A DNA stretch of 64,000 bases from Ferrovibrio sp041906005 (GCF_041906005.1 NZ_JAYRJY010000001.1:186001-250000), one strand, 5' to 3'. Positions 25,852 to 34,691 are shown, counted from the stretch's first letter. Made by a program: numbers and translations. The notes: generated by a model not told the origin, from the sequence alone.

Positions 25852-26456
25852 GCCGCCACCTGCGTCAGTCGGGCCTGCAGGCTGTCTCGCGCCGATTGCA
25901 GGATGCGGTCCGACATTGCGCGGTCGCCAACGGCACGCGCCAGCGCCACGGCCCCCGCCATCTCGGCCAGCATCGCCATGGCGAAGGCTTCGGCGTCGAA
26001 TCCGTCCCGTGCCGGCAGATAGGCCGTGAAGCGGGCGACGATACCGCGCAGCCCTGCATCGAAAGCGTCATGCCCGGCATAATCGAGCCGGGCAACATCG
26101 CCGCTCAGAGCCGCCAGGGCGCAACCACCGCCCGGATTGTCACGATGGGACGGCGAGACATAGGCATCGACCCATAGGCGCAACGCCTCGATGCCCTGCT
26201 TGCCGGCGATACGCGCGAAGAAGCGATCGCGCCCCTGCTCAAACATCGTGGAGATCGACGCTGCGACAAGCTCGTCCTTGGATTTGAAATGGGCGTAGAA
26301 GCCACCATGGGTCAGGCCGGCCTCGCGCATGATCTCCAGCACGCCGACGCTGGCGGGGCCTTTTGCACGGATCGCCTTGGCCGCCGCGCGCAGGATTTTC
26401 TCCCGGGTCGTCTGCCGACGCGGCCGCCGATCATCAGAAATCGCAGATTGGGACAT
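25848..26456 (-). CDS. TetR/AcrR family regulator
   Basis: A 202-residue repressor with an N-terminal TetR helix-turn-helix (TREKILRAAAKAIRAKG ... GLTHGGFYAHFKSKDEL, about 16-64) and a ligand domain after it. The GFYAHF variant matches the TetR subgroup that often controls efflux or oxidoreductase genes. It overlaps the MATE gene by 4 nt and has a 16-bp palindrome 32 bp upstream of its start, so it likely represses its own operon. Confidence 0.9.
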   Translation of the reverse strand: MSQSAISDDRRPRRQTTREKILRAAAKAIRAKGPASVGVLEIMREAGLTHGGFYAHFKSKDELVAASISTMFEQGRDRFFARIAGKQGIEALRLWVDAYVSPSHRDNPGGGCALAALSGDVARLDYAGHDAFDAGLRGIVARFTAYLPARDGFDAEAFAMAMLAEMAGAVALARAVGDRAMSDRILQSARDSLQARLTQVAA

Positions 26457-26487
26457 AGCACCGCCCTGGGCATCGCCCTGGTATTAT

Positions 26488-26503
26488 TATGATGATCATC
26501 ATA
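26488..26503. promoter_or_regulatory. 16-bp perfect palindrome, probable TetR operator
   Basis: TATGATGATCATCATA is fully symmetric and lies 32-47 bp upstream of the TetR start codon. The size, symmetry and position fit a TetR-type operator of the regulator-MATE operon. Confidence 0.7.
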
Positions 26504-26717
26504 TTTCCACTTCCGGACGAAAGTCAAATCCCGCTCCGCCGCCCCGGTTGCGGACACAATCCGTAAATTACTGGAAAATATACTATTTTTAATATTATCG
26601 ACTCACTGCATCAGATGGCGCAGAGTTGTTTCAGGATTACAGTTTTGAAATCCACCTGTCCTTGCGAGGACGGCGCCTCATTGGGAAATCGAGCCAAACG
26701 CCAATAAACGTCCTGCA

Positions 26718-28118
26718 ATGGAAAGCGAGCGTACGTCACTCATCCAGAGACTGGGCCAGTTGCTCGGTGGAAGGGACACCCCGCCCGGCCCCGCCATACC
26801 CCGGCAACGGGAGCCTGCTTCCATCGCTCGAGGCAGGACGGGTGGTCAGTCCAGTCTCGAAAACCTGAGAGCCGCACAGGACAGGATCGCAGCCGGATCG
26901 CTTCAACTCATCGGCCTGTCTGGCATCCGCAACACCCTGGGTGAACGCTGGGAAGCCCGCAATGAACAGATTTCCCGTCTCATCGAAGCGATCTTTCGCC
27001 GGCGCCTGGATGTCACCGACGCCTATTTCCGCGTGGATGACGAGAATTTCCTGATCCTGTTCACCCGCTTGCGCCGCCATGAGGCCGAATTCAAGGCCCG
27101 TGCGATTGCCGAGGAAATCGAGAAGCTGATCGTCGGGGAAGACATCAGCGGCCAGGAAATCGCCATCGTTTCATGCGTTGCCGAGATCGATCGCCGGTTC
27201 GTGCTGGAAAAGGTCAACTCGCTCGACGAGCTGCTCGACCATGTCCGAACCGCTGCGGATACGGAATGGCATGAGGTCGACGTGAGCGAGCCGTTACCCC
27301 ACCCGGCCGGCGACACAGCTTATTCATCCTATATCCCCGAACTGGAACAGGACTTCAGCGTGCTGTTTCAGCGCACCAGCATCGAGGATTACCTCAAGCA
27401 CTGCAGCGCCAACTTTCGCCCGATGTTTAACACCAAACGGCGAACTTTCTCGTCTTTCCTGACCAGCGTCATCAGCAAGCGCACGGGCCGCATGGTTCTG
27501 GTTGATGACGACCCCCTGCTCGACAAGCCGGAGGAATTGCTGCCGGCACTAGACCGCTTCACACTTGGCGCCGCCCTGCTCGGGCTGCACCGCATGATCA
27601 GCGCCAACCAGCAGACCAAGCTGGTGATCCCGATCAGCTATGACACGCTGAGCATCAGTCGTCTGCGTGAACAGTATTTCAGCCGTTTGCGCGAAGTGCC
27701 CGATGGCATCCGCACCTTCATCGCCTTTGCAGTCACCAATCTGCCGGTCGGCATGCCGGCCAGCCGGCTGGGCGAGCTGATATCCTATCTGCGCCCATTA
27801 TCGTCATTGCAGGTCGCGCATGTGGCAGCCGACGTCAAACTGGTCGATATCTATGCTGGCACCGGCTGCTATGGACTGAGCACGGAGATGCCGGTCGACC
27901 AGCCGGATTCCGGCCGGCTGCATACAGAAATGAGCAATTTCGCGCGCCGCGCGCATTTGCATCGCAGCGTGGCGATCCTCGCCAATATCAACAGCCGTGA
28001 TGACCTGCGCATGGGCATCACGGCTGGATTCGATATCATCTGGGGCGATGCGGTCAGCGGTACGGTCGGTACGCCGGGCCTGCTGGACGGATTACGCAGC
28101 GACCACATTCCGGGCTAG
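26718..28118 (+). CDS. degenerate GGDEF-EAL-like protein
   Basis: A 466-residue soluble protein. The central part (about 60-170) follows a GGDEF-like layout with VDDENFLILFTRL in place of the GGDEF loop, so it cannot be an active cyclase. The C-terminal part (about 270-460) has an EAL-like pattern (LLGLHRMISANQQTKLVIPI, FAVTNLPVGMP, AGFDIIWGDAVS) without the EAL, DDFG-like and other metal residues. It may bind c-di-GMP or proteins without catalysis. The N-terminal 60 residues are Pro/Gly-rich. It precedes the SelW-like gene by 8 nt. Confidence concerns the gene; the domain reading is inference. Confidence 0.75.
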   Translation: MESERTSLIQRLGQLLGGRDTPPGPAIPRQREPASIARGRTGGQSSLENLRAAQDRIAAGSLQLIGLSGIRNTLGERWEARNEQISRLIEAIFRRRLDVTDAYFRVDDENFLILFTRLRRHEAEFKARAIAEEIEKLIVGEDISGQEIAIVSCVAEIDRRFVLEKVNSLDELLDHVRTAADTEWHEVDVSEPLPHPAGDTAYSSYIPELEQDFSVLFQRTSIEDYLKHCSANFRPMFNTKRRTFSSFLTSVISKRTGRMVLVDDDPLLDKPEELLPALDRFTLGAALLGLHRMISANQQTKLVIPISYDTLSISRLREQYFSRLREVPDGIRTFIAFAVTNLPVGMPASRLGELISYLRPLSSLQVAHVAADVKLVDIYAGTGCYGLSTEMPVDQPDSGRLHTEMSNFARRAHLHRSVAILANINSRDDLRMGITAGFDIIWGDAVSGTVGTPGLLDGLRSDHIPG

Positions 28119-28126
28119 TATGGCGC

Positions 28127-28435
28127 ATGAACCAGCCGGAACAGACTGCCAGCCCTGCTCAGGCCAAGCCGCGCATCGCCATTGCCTATTGCACGCAATG
28201 CCAGTGGCTGCTGCGCGCCGCCTGGATGGCGCAGGAACTGCTCTCCACCTTTGGCGATGATCTTGCCGAGGTTGCCCTGCTGCCGGGCAGTGGCGGTATA
28301 TTCGAGATCAGCTATGACGGCGCCACGCTCTGGGAGCGCAAGCGCGATGGCGGCTTCCCCGATATGAAAACCCTCAAGCAGATCGTGCGCGACCGTCTTG
28401 ATCCCCAGCGCGATCTTGGCCACATCGATCGCTAA
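28127..28435 (+). CDS. SelT/SelW/SelH (Rdx) family protein
   Basis: A 102-residue thioredoxin-like Rdx protein. The redox motif CTQC is at 22-25, following IAIAY, which is the family's usual beta-strand; the selenocysteine of animal forms is a Cys here. GSGGIFEISYDGATLW is the second conserved block. The physiological role is unknown; it probably acts in thiol redox. It starts 8 nt after the GGDEF-EAL-like gene and is likely co-transcribed. Confidence 0.88.
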   Translation: MNQPEQTASPAQAKPRIAIAYCTQCQWLLRAAWMAQELLSTFGDDLAEVALLPGSGGIFEISYDGATLWERKRDGGFPDMKTLKQIVRDRLDPQRDLGHIDR

Positions 28436-28575
28436 CATAAAAAACCCGGCATAAAACGCCGCCCAAACATATCTGTCGGCAGAAAATTCCGCTTAATACG
28501 CGTTTACCAAACCCTGCAACAATATGATTTTGCTGATTTCCGCAACATCCTGACATGCCCCCGACCGCCATGTCA

Positions 28576-28591
28576 TGGCATGCGTGTTGCT
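28576..28591 (+). promoter_or_regulatory. sigma-54 promoter
   Basis: TGGCATGCGTGTTGCT has the invariant GG (28577-28578) and GC (28589-28590) separated by exactly 10 nt, matching the TGGCAC-N5-TTGC[AT] consensus except for one base. The start of RNA would be near 28602, giving a 21-nt leader with AGGAGG ahead of the ATG at 28623. Confidence 0.72.
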
Positions 28592-28622
28592 TCCCTGCTG
28601 CACAAAGCAACAGGAGGACAGC

Positions 28623-29090
28623 ATGTCGGTTTCCGGTATCGGCGGTGGCAGCAGCCGCTTGCAACTGCTCTCGTTCGACAGCGAGACGATGGAGCAGTTC
28701 GTCGCGCAGGCGCGGGCGAAACGCAAAGACGCCGAAGGCACCGACCCGCTGAGCCGGCCGGCCTGGCTGACCACGGCGGCCGGTGCAGTCGACGAGGTGC
28801 AGGCAACGCAATCGGCCACTGCGACCCAGACCACCGAGGCGGTTGAAGCCACCAAGTCGTCGAAGAAAACCGACGCGGTCCAGGACTTCCTGGATTATGC
28901 CAAGATGTCGATCCCCGAGCGCATCCGGGCAAAATACCTGGAAGAAAACGGCCTGACCGAGGAAGGCCTCGCCCAGCTGGACGAGAAGCTGCGCAAGAAA
29001 ATCGAGGAAGAAATCCGCGAGAAAATCGAGGAAGCCGTCAAACAGGGTACTGGCAAAACCGCCGGCGGCATAGCCGACATGCTGGTCTGA
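28623..29090 (+). CDS. small conserved protein under a sigma-54 promoter, possibly flagellum-linked
   Basis: A 155-residue soluble protein of unknown function. The N-terminal half is low-complexity and rich in Ala/Thr; the C-terminal part (about 85-150) has SIPERIRAKYLEENGLTEEGL then a charged coiled-coil helix (KLRKKIEEEIREKIEEAVKQ). Similar tails occur in alphaproteobacterial hypothetical proteins. The strong SD and sigma-54 promoter suggest regulation with motility or nitrogen genes, which in this class use RpoN. Start at 28623 is set by AGGAGG; an upstream in-frame ATG at 28575 precedes the promoter and is rejected. Confidence 0.8.
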   Translation: MSVSGIGGGSSRLQLLSFDSETMEQFVAQARAKRKDAEGTDPLSRPAWLTTAAGAVDEVQATQSATATQTTEAVEATKSSKKTDAVQDFLDYAKMSIPERIRAKYLEENGLTEEGLAQLDEKLRKKIEEEIREKIEEAVKQGTGKTAGGIADMLV

Positions 29091-29095
29091 GCCGC

Positions 29096-30478
29096 CTAGG
29101 TCAGAATCCTCTTCAGCGTCAGTGCCGCCGCTGCTGCGCCCAGGGCGGCGGCAAAAGCCGCCACACCGAAGGCAGCGGCATAATTCACGCCACCGGAGAC
29201 TGCACCAAGCAGTGCGATGCCGATGGCAAAGCCGGCCTGCCGCAATGTCGTTGCCATCGCAGACGCCATGCCGGCGCGGTCTGGCGGCGCCAGCGCCACC
29301 AGCGCGCCCGAGACCTGCGAATTGCTGACCCCCGCCCCACTTGCCAACAGCAGCATGGCGCCCAGCGCGAACCAGAGCGATACACCCGTGAAGGCAGCAT
29401 AGGCCAGCAGCGTCAGCCCGGCCGTGAGCAGCAGCAGGCCGCCGGTAAACGTCGCCTGCCAGCCATACCGCTGCGTCGCCCAGACGCCGACCGGCGGCAG
29501 CGCCAGCATCGGCAAAGTCGCGCAGAGCATCGCCAACCCGCTCCGCTCGACATCGAGGCCAAATGCCGCCAGCAGATAGAGCGGCAGATAGATCAGTGTA
29601 GCCCAGTAGCCGGCCGACAATGACAGCAGCAAGCAACCGATGCCAATGGCCTCGCGCCGCCGGAACAGCATCGGGTCGAGCATCGGTTTGGCGCGGCGCT
29701 TCTGCTGCCGCACCAGCGCGATTCCGAACAACACGCCCGCACCCGTGGCGAACCAGCGCCAGACCGGCGCGCCATCGCTGTGCAGCAGCGCCTGCACTGG
29801 CAGGGCGATGGCCAGTGTCAGTAAAACCACACCGATGATATCGAGAGCCCGCCCCTCTTCGTCGCGCGATTCTGCAATCACCCGACGTACCGCCCAGGCG
29901 CAGATTGCACAGACCGGCAGATTGATCAGGAATATCCAGCGCCAGCCGAAACCCGCGGCGACAAAACCACCCAGCGTGGGGCCCAGCGCCATCGCCGCGC
30001 CGCTGGTAACGCCGATGATGCCGAAGGCCCTGGCACGACCATGATTGGCGTGGGCCGCATTGTCCGAAGGCGGATAGGCCAGCGAGATCGCCGCCAGACC
30101 GCCAGTGATATAGAAGGCCGCGCACACCCCCTGCAACGCACGGGCAAACCAAAGCGAAGGCCCGTCCCAGGTCAGACCACAGAGCAGCGAGGCCAGCGCG
30201 AAGCCGGCGTTGCCCAGCAGCAGCATGCGGCGGCGACCGAAACGATCGGCCAGTGCGCCGGCGGCGAACAGTGAACCGGCAAAGGCCAGACTGTAGGCAT
30301 CCATCACCCAGGCTGTGGCACTGATCGAGAAGCCGAGTTCGTCACGGATGGCCGGCAAAACTACGGCGACGACAGTGACATCGAAGTTGGCCAGGCTGAC
30401 CGAGAGTGCCAGCACCCAGGCCACGGCCATGGGGTGCTTGAGGCTGAGGCCTGTCGTTGATTGCGCAAGATCTGACAT
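29096..30478 (-). CDS. MFS efflux transporter (DHA2-like)
   Basis: A 460-residue major facilitator with about 14 membrane helices. The first helix ends in ANFDVTVVAVVLPAI, the motif of the 14-helix drug:H+ antiporter (EmrB/QacA) group, and GALADRFGRRRML is MFS motif A. It probably exports drugs or metabolites. The start at 30478 (MSDLAQ) fits family length; an in-frame ATG nine codons earlier lies in the shared promoter. It is divergent from a LysR gene that probably controls it. Confidence 0.88.
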   Translation of the reverse strand: MSDLAQSTTGLSLKHPMAVAWVLALSVSLANFDVTVVAVVLPAIRDELGFSISATAWVMDAYSLAFAGSLFAAGALADRFGRRRMLLLGNAGFALASLLCGLTWDGPSLWFARALQGVCAAFYITGGLAAISLAYPPSDNAAHANHGRARAFGIIGVTSGAAMALGPTLGGFVAAGFGWRWIFLINLPVCAICAWAVRRVIAESRDEEGRALDIIGVVLLTLAIALPVQALLHSDGAPVWRWFATGAGVLFGIALVRQQKRRAKPMLDPMLFRRREAIGIGCLLLSLSAGYWATLIYLPLYLLAAFGLDVERSGLAMLCATLPMLALPPVGVWATQRYGWQATFTGGLLLLTAGLTLLAYAAFTGVSLWFALGAMLLLASGAGVSNSQVSGALVALAPPDRAGMASAMATTLRQAGFAIGIALLGAVSGGVNYAAAFGVAAFAAALGAAAAALTLKRILT

Positions 30479-30534
30479 GGCACTGCATCGCATGCCGGCC
30501 AGCAAGGCGCCAGCGAGATCGCTTCACTGCATCA

Positions 30535-30547
30535 TGAATTTCATTCA
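30535..30547. promoter_or_regulatory. LysR-type T-N11-A dyad between MFS and LysR genes
   Basis: TGAATTTCATTCA is a TGAAT-N3-ATTCA dyad with the T-N11-A form of LysR operators. It lies just in front of the LysR ATG at 30558 and 57 bp upstream of the MFS start. Confidence 0.5.
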
Positions 30548-30557
30548 TACTGCGGAA

Positions 30558-31553
30558 ATGCCGCGCCTGCCGCCTTTCGATTCCCTGATCGCCTTCGAGG
30601 CCGTGCTGCGCCATGGCAGCATGACCGCCGCGGCCGCCGAACTGGGCGTGACCCAGAGCGCAGTGAGCCATCGCCTGCGCCGGCTGGAGGCTTTCATCGG
30701 CACCCCCCTGCTGCGCCGCCTGCGCGCTGGCCTGCAACCCACCCCGGCCGGCAACGCGCTGGCCGAAGGTTTTGACGAAATCCTCGCGGGCATGGCGCAG
30801 TTACGCGCCCGCAGCCGCGCGGCGCTGGCCGGTCGGGCAAGACTGCGTGTCGGGCTCGGTTCGGCGCTGGCCCAGCACTGGCTGGTGCGCCGCCTGCCCG
30901 ACTTCACCCGCCGCCATCCCGGTATCGGAATCGAACTGATGGTTTTTACAACGCGGGCCCAAGCCGAGGCGCACAGCGGCGAACTCGATCTGCGCATCCT
31001 CTGGGTCAGGCCGGAAGAGGCCCGCAGCACCAGCACGCAGCGGCTGCTGTTCCGTGAAGAGGTCTTTCCGGTCTGCGCGCCGGCCCTGCTGGAAAAGCCC
31101 CTGCGCAATCCAGCCCGGCTCGCCAGCCTGCCGCTCATCCACAAAGGTGCCCAGGAACCCGACCGGCGCGGACGCAGCCCGGAAAAGCAGGGGCCCGAAT
31201 GGGAGTGGAGCACATGGTTCCGGCGTCTTGACCTGCCCGGCAAGCCGAAAACCAGCCTGCATGTGGACGAAATCGGCACGGCGATTGCGGCCGCCCTGGA
31301 AGGCAGCGGCGTGGCCCTGGCCCGCTCGCTGCTGGTGCATGATGCGCTGCGCGAGGGCCGTCTCCTCCGCCCGCTCGGCACCCGCTGGGCGATGCCATCG
31401 GGCAAGGTGCATATGGCGCAATGGCCGGCGGCATTGTCGGGCGATCCACGTCTGCAGACCTTCGTCGACTGGCTGGCAAGGCAGTCGGAGGCGACCGTGG
31501 CAAAAGTGACGGAATCCGCCCGCCGGTCGCCTCGACGGCCTATGGCAAAATAA
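30558..31553 (+). CDS. LysR family transcriptional regulator
   Basis: A 331-residue regulator with an N-terminal winged HTH (PFDSLIAFEAVLRHGSMTAA ... LGVTQSAVSHRLRRLE, about 5-50) and a periplasmic-binding-like effector domain (about 90-300). It resembles the GcvA/TrpI-like subgroup. It is divergent from the MFS gene and likely tunes its expression. The start at 30558 gives the canonical MPRLPPF opening; an in-frame ATG at 30534 lies in the operator-like dyad. The C-terminal 20 residues are basic and low in complexity. Confidence 0.88.
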   Translation: MPRLPPFDSLIAFEAVLRHGSMTAAAAELGVTQSAVSHRLRRLEAFIGTPLLRRLRAGLQPTPAGNALAEGFDEILAGMAQLRARSRAALAGRARLRVGLGSALAQHWLVRRLPDFTRRHPGIGIELMVFTTRAQAEAHSGELDLRILWVRPEEARSTSTQRLLFREEVFPVCAPALLEKPLRNPARLASLPLIHKGAQEPDRRGRSPEKQGPEWEWSTWFRRLDLPGKPKTSLHVDEIGTAIAAALEGSGVALARSLLVHDALREGRLLRPLGTRWAMPSGKVHMAQWPAALSGDPRLQTFVDWLARQSEATVAKVTESARRSPRRPMAK

Positions 31554-31739
31554 CTCATTGAAAAAGAAAGAATTGTTATCGCTCGCCGCGCCCCACCGTC
31601 GCCGTCACTGCGGCGCAACAAATCTGTCCTTGTAACAATCGGTCTCGCACCGTATATACCCGCCCAACCCTAGCCGATTTAAAGGAATCGCGCCCGGCCG
31701 CCTGACCCCAGGATGGACCGGGCCTTTTGTGTAAGCCGC

Positions 31740-33563
31740 ATGGATATCCGCAATATCGCCATCATCGCCCACGTCGACCATGGCAAGACCACTCTGGTTG
31801 ACGCCCTGCTGCGCCAGTCCGGCTCGTTCCGCGAGAACCAGCAGGTGGCCGAGCGCGTGATGGACTCCAATGACCTGGAGCGCGAGCGCGGCATCACCAT
31901 CCTGGCCAAGTGCACCTCGGTCGAGTGGCATGGCACCCGCGTCAACATCGTCGATACCCCCGGCCACGCCGATTTCGGCGGCGAGGTCGAGCGCATCCTC
32001 TCCATGGTGGATGGCGTGGTGCTGCTGGTGGATGCGGCCGAAGGCCCGCTGCCGCAGACCAAGTTCGTGCTGGGCAAGGCGCTTGGCCTTGGCATGCGCC
32101 CCATCGTCGTCATCAACAAGGTCGACCGCCAGGACGCCCGCCCGGTGGAAGTGCATTCGGAGGTGTTCGACCTGTTCGCCGCGCTGGATGCGACGGAAGA
32201 GCAGCTCGATTTCCCCTGCATGTTCGCCTCGGGCCGCAGCGGCTGGGCCGATGACAGCCTGGAAGGCCCCCGCAAGGACCTGGCCCCGCTGTTCGACCTG
32301 ATCGTGCGCCACGTACCGGCCCCGAAGGCCGAGATCGACGCACCGTTCAAGATGCTGGTCACCACGCTGGAAGCCGACAACTTCCTCGGCCGCATCCTCA
32401 CCGGCCGCATCTATTCCGGCAAGCTGAAGGTCAACGCGCCGATCCATTCGCTGCGCGCCGACGGCACCGAGATCGAAGCGGGCCGCGCCACCAAGCTGCT
32501 GGCCTTCCGCGGCATCGAGCGCGTGCCGGTGGACGAGGCCGAAGCCGGCGACATCATCGCCATCGCCGGCCTGACCACCACCACCGTGGCCGATACCATC
32601 TGCGACCCCGCCGTCACCGAGCCGGTGCCGGCCAATCCGATCGACCCGCCGACGCTCGCCATGACCTTCTCGGTCAACAACTCGCCGTTTGCCGGCAAGG
32701 AAGGCAGCAAGGTGCAGAGCCGCGTGATCCGCGAACGCCTGCTGCGCGAGGCCGAGGGTAACGTCGCCATCCGCGTGACCGAGACCGACGAGAAGGACGC
32801 CTTCCAGGTCGCCGGCCGCGGCGAATTGCAGCTCGGCGTTCTGGTCGAGGTGATGCGCCGCGAAGGCTTCGAGCTTTCGATCAGCCGCCCGCGCGTGATC
32901 TTCCAGAAGGACGAAAACGGCCAGCTGCTCGAGCCTATCGAGGAAGTGCACGTCGATGTCGACGACGCCTATACCGGCGTCGTGGTCGAGAAGATGAGCC
33001 TGCGCAAGGCCGAGCTGCGCGACATGCGTCCCTCGGGCGGCGGCAAGACCCGCGTCACCTTCCATGCCCCGTCGCGTGGCCTGATCGGCTATCACGGCGA
33101 GTTCCTGACCGACACGCGCGGCACCGGCATCATGAACAAGCTGTTCCATGGCTACGGCCCGCATCGCGGCCCGATTCCGGGCCGTCGCAACGGCGTGCTG
33201 ATCGCCAACGGCACCGGTGAAACCGTGGCCTATGCGCTGTGGTATATCGAGGAACGCGGCGTGCTGTTCGTCGATCCCGGCACGCCGGTCTACGAGGGCA
33301 TGATCATCGGCGAGAACAGCCGCGACAACGACCTCGAAGTCAACCCGATGAAGGCCAAGCAGCTCACCAACATGCGTGCCTCGGGCAAGGATGAGGCCGT
33401 GCGCCTCACCCCGCCGCGCAAGATGACGCTGGAACAGGCGATCAGCTATATCGGCGACGATGAACTGGTGGAAGTGACGCCGAAGTCGATCCGCATCCGC
33501 AAGAAGCTGCTGGATCCGAACGATCGCAAGCGCGCCTCTCGTGCCGCCGAGGCTGCCGCGTAA
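31740..33563 (+). CDS. typA: ribosome-associated GTPase BipA/TypA
   Basis: A 607-residue translational GTPase. G1 HVDHGKTT is at about 11-18, G3 DTPGHADFGGEVER follows, and G4 NKVD lies near 128-131. Domains II, III and V and the BipA-specific C-terminal domain are all present (GRGELQLGVLVE, PSRGLIGYHGEFLTDTRG). It assists ribosome assembly and stress adaptation, including cold. The length equals the family norm. Start at 31740 (MDIRNIAIIAHVDH) is the family's usual N-terminus. A strong terminator follows. Confidence 0.97.
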   Translation: MDIRNIAIIAHVDHGKTTLVDALLRQSGSFRENQQVAERVMDSNDLERERGITILAKCTSVEWHGTRVNIVDTPGHADFGGEVERILSMVDGVVLLVDAAEGPLPQTKFVLGKALGLGMRPIVVINKVDRQDARPVEVHSEVFDLFAALDATEEQLDFPCMFASGRSGWADDSLEGPRKDLAPLFDLIVRHVPAPKAEIDAPFKMLVTTLEADNFLGRILTGRIYSGKLKVNAPIHSLRADGTEIEAGRATKLLAFRGIERVPVDEAEAGDIIAIAGLTTTTVADTICDPAVTEPVPANPIDPPTLAMTFSVNNSPFAGKEGSKVQSRVIRERLLREAEGNVAIRVTETDEKDAFQVAGRGELQLGVLVEVMRREGFELSISRPRVIFQKDENGQLLEPIEEVHVDVDDAYTGVVVEKMSLRKAELRDMRPSGGGKTRVTFHAPSRGLIGYHGEFLTDTRGTGIMNKLFHGYGPHRGPIPGRRNGVLIANGTGETVAYALWYIEERGVLFVDPGTPVYEGMIIGENSRDNDLEVNPMKAKQLTNMRASGKDEAVRLTPPRKMTLEQAISYIGDDELVEVTPKSIRIRKKLLDPNDRKRASRAAEAAA

Positions 33564-33587
33564 AGAACTTCAGATTTTCCAGAATGC

Positions 33588-33621
33588 AAAAGGCCGGGTT
33601 AATCCCGGCCTTTTCTTTTTT
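33588..33621 (+). terminator. rho-independent terminator after typA
   Basis: Perfect arms AAAAGGCCGGG (33588-33598) and CCCGGCCTTTT (33604-33614), 5-nt loop, then CTTTTTT. Confidence 0.92.
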
Positions 33622-33649
33622 CGTCACTTCCGCGCAAGCGGGCATGACG
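33622..33649. repeat. CGTCA...TGACG palindromic repeat element
   Basis: CGTCACTTCCGCGCAAGCGG followed by GCATGACG: outer CGTCA/TGACG and inner CCGC/GCGG arms around CAA. This looks like the widespread short palindromic repeats of alphaproteobacterial intergenic regions (CGTCAT...CGCGCAAGCG...ATGACG). A related unit is at 37425-37450. Confidence 0.6.
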
Positions 33650-33662
33650 AAGATTAATTGTC

Positions 33663-34514
33663 CTATTCCGACACCGCCGCGCAGTAGCGCGAACCCGAGC
33701 GCAGTTTCGCGCAGGCTGCTTCGGCCGCTTTCCTGTCCGGGAAACCGACCAGCTCCAGCCGCGCGAATGAACCCCGCCCCTGCAGTTCCACCCAGGAGAC
33801 CAACGGATCGTACTGGCCATAAAGCTGTGGATTGGCCTTCAGCAGCTCCTGCCATTCGTTGATCGCCGCCGATTCCGTGCGGTGCGAGGCCAGATGCACA
33901 CGCCATGATCCGCCGGTGACGCTGCCCGGTTCTTTCATGCTGCCGGCCATCTTGGGCGGCTCGGGCACGGCTCCGGTGGCAGCGGCGATCTTCTGCTGCT
34001 CCATCGCCTGGGCGGGATTGTCCATCACCGAGGGGGAAGGCTTGTAGCCGGCCGGCAGACCCGGCGTGGCAGCGGCGGCGGGCGCCGTCGCTGTACGGCT
34101 CGCCGTCGCGTTGTTGGTGGGAGACGGGGCCGCTGTCCGTGCCGTGCGTGTGGGAGCCGGCGATGCGGCTGGCATGGTCGCGGCGGATGCTGGCGCGGCG
34201 GCAGATGTGCCGGCTGGCGTCTCTGCCGGTTTTTCCGGTTCCTTGTAGCCGACCGGAGCGGTGTTGCCCTGGTTGGCCGCCGCAGCCGAGGCCGCGCGCT
34301 GCGCCGCCCAGTTGGCCTGTGCCACGCCGCCCTGCACGACAGGCGCCGGCGGCGCGGACGGCATGGGCTGCTGGGGCATCTGCTGCGGTACTGCCTGCTG
34401 CATCGGAGGGTCGCGCGGATCGATGCCGATATCGCGGCGGATCGCGTTATAGGTATCGCAGCCCGCCAGCAGGCCGGCGGCGACTAAAACCGCAATGACG
34501 TTACGGCAGGACAT
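33663..34514 (-). CDS. SPOR-domain lipoprotein
   Basis: A 283-residue lipoprotein. The signal peptide ends in the lipobox LLAGC (Cys at about 19). A long Ala/Pro/Thr-rich linker (about 40-190) is followed by a C-terminal SPOR domain (about 200-280; WRVHLASHRTESAAINEW ... RLELVGFPDRKAAEAACAKL). SPOR domains bind denuded peptidoglycan glycans, often at division sites. A second SPOR-type lipoprotein is at 61.8 kb. It is divergent from the native start of the biotinyl gene. Confidence 0.88.
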   Translation of the reverse strand: MSCRNVIAVLVAAGLLAGCDTYNAIRRDIGIDPRDPPMQQAVPQQMPQQPMPSAPPAPVVQGGVAQANWAAQRAASAAAANQGNTAPVGYKEPEKPAETPAGTSAAAPASAATMPAASPAPTRTARTAAPSPTNNATASRTATAPAAAATPGLPAGYKPSPSVMDNPAQAMEQQKIAAATGAVPEPPKMAGSMKEPGSVTGGSWRVHLASHRTESAAINEWQELLKANPQLYGQYDPLVSWVELQGRGSFARLELVGFPDRKAAEAACAKLRSGSRYCAAVSE

Positions 34515-34610
34515 GACAGCCTTTCGTGACTCGGCACAGACACCGCATTTTACGCTGGCGCGACAGGCACTTCCAAGGCAGAAACAGGGTTAATGGACCG
34601 AGGAGGACAC
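34515..34610 (+). promoter_or_regulatory. probable native promoter and SD of the biotinyl-domain gene, now displaced
   Basis: This 96-bp region upstream of the left repeat holds a near-perfect SD, AGGAGG (34601-34606), 4 nt ahead of an ATGCCCGTTATC start that matches the biotinyl gene at 36208. It lies between the SPOR lipoprotein start (divergent) and the island edge. If the island were excised through its 15-bp repeats, this SD would precede the intact biotinyl gene. Confidence 0.55.
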
Positions 34611-34623
34611 ATGCCCGTTATCG
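34609..34623 (+). repeat. left 15-bp direct repeat (putative att site)
   Basis: ACATGCCCGTTATCG, identical to 36206-36220. The flanking bases differ (C before and T after, against G and A at the right copy), so the identity is exactly 15 bp. Confidence 0.8.
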
Positions 34624-34691
34624 TCAACAGTCCTGATTCGGCTCCGCGATACAAGCACTTAGGCAGCCCCCAAAATCCATGTAACCCGTAG
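34611..34691 (+). pseudogene. displaced 5' end of the biotinyl-domain gene
   Basis: A 26-codon frame starts MPVI, like the biotinyl protein at 36208, then runs into unrelated island sequence (VNSPDSAPR...) and stops with TAG at 34689. It keeps the strong SD AGGAGG. It is best explained as the original start of the gene, cut off by the island. It may still be translated into a useless short peptide. Confidence 0.6.

Noticed and set aside
31605..33164. Long minus-strand frame opposite typA
   Set aside because: Shadow of the typA codons; repetitive composition typical of antisense GC-rich frames.
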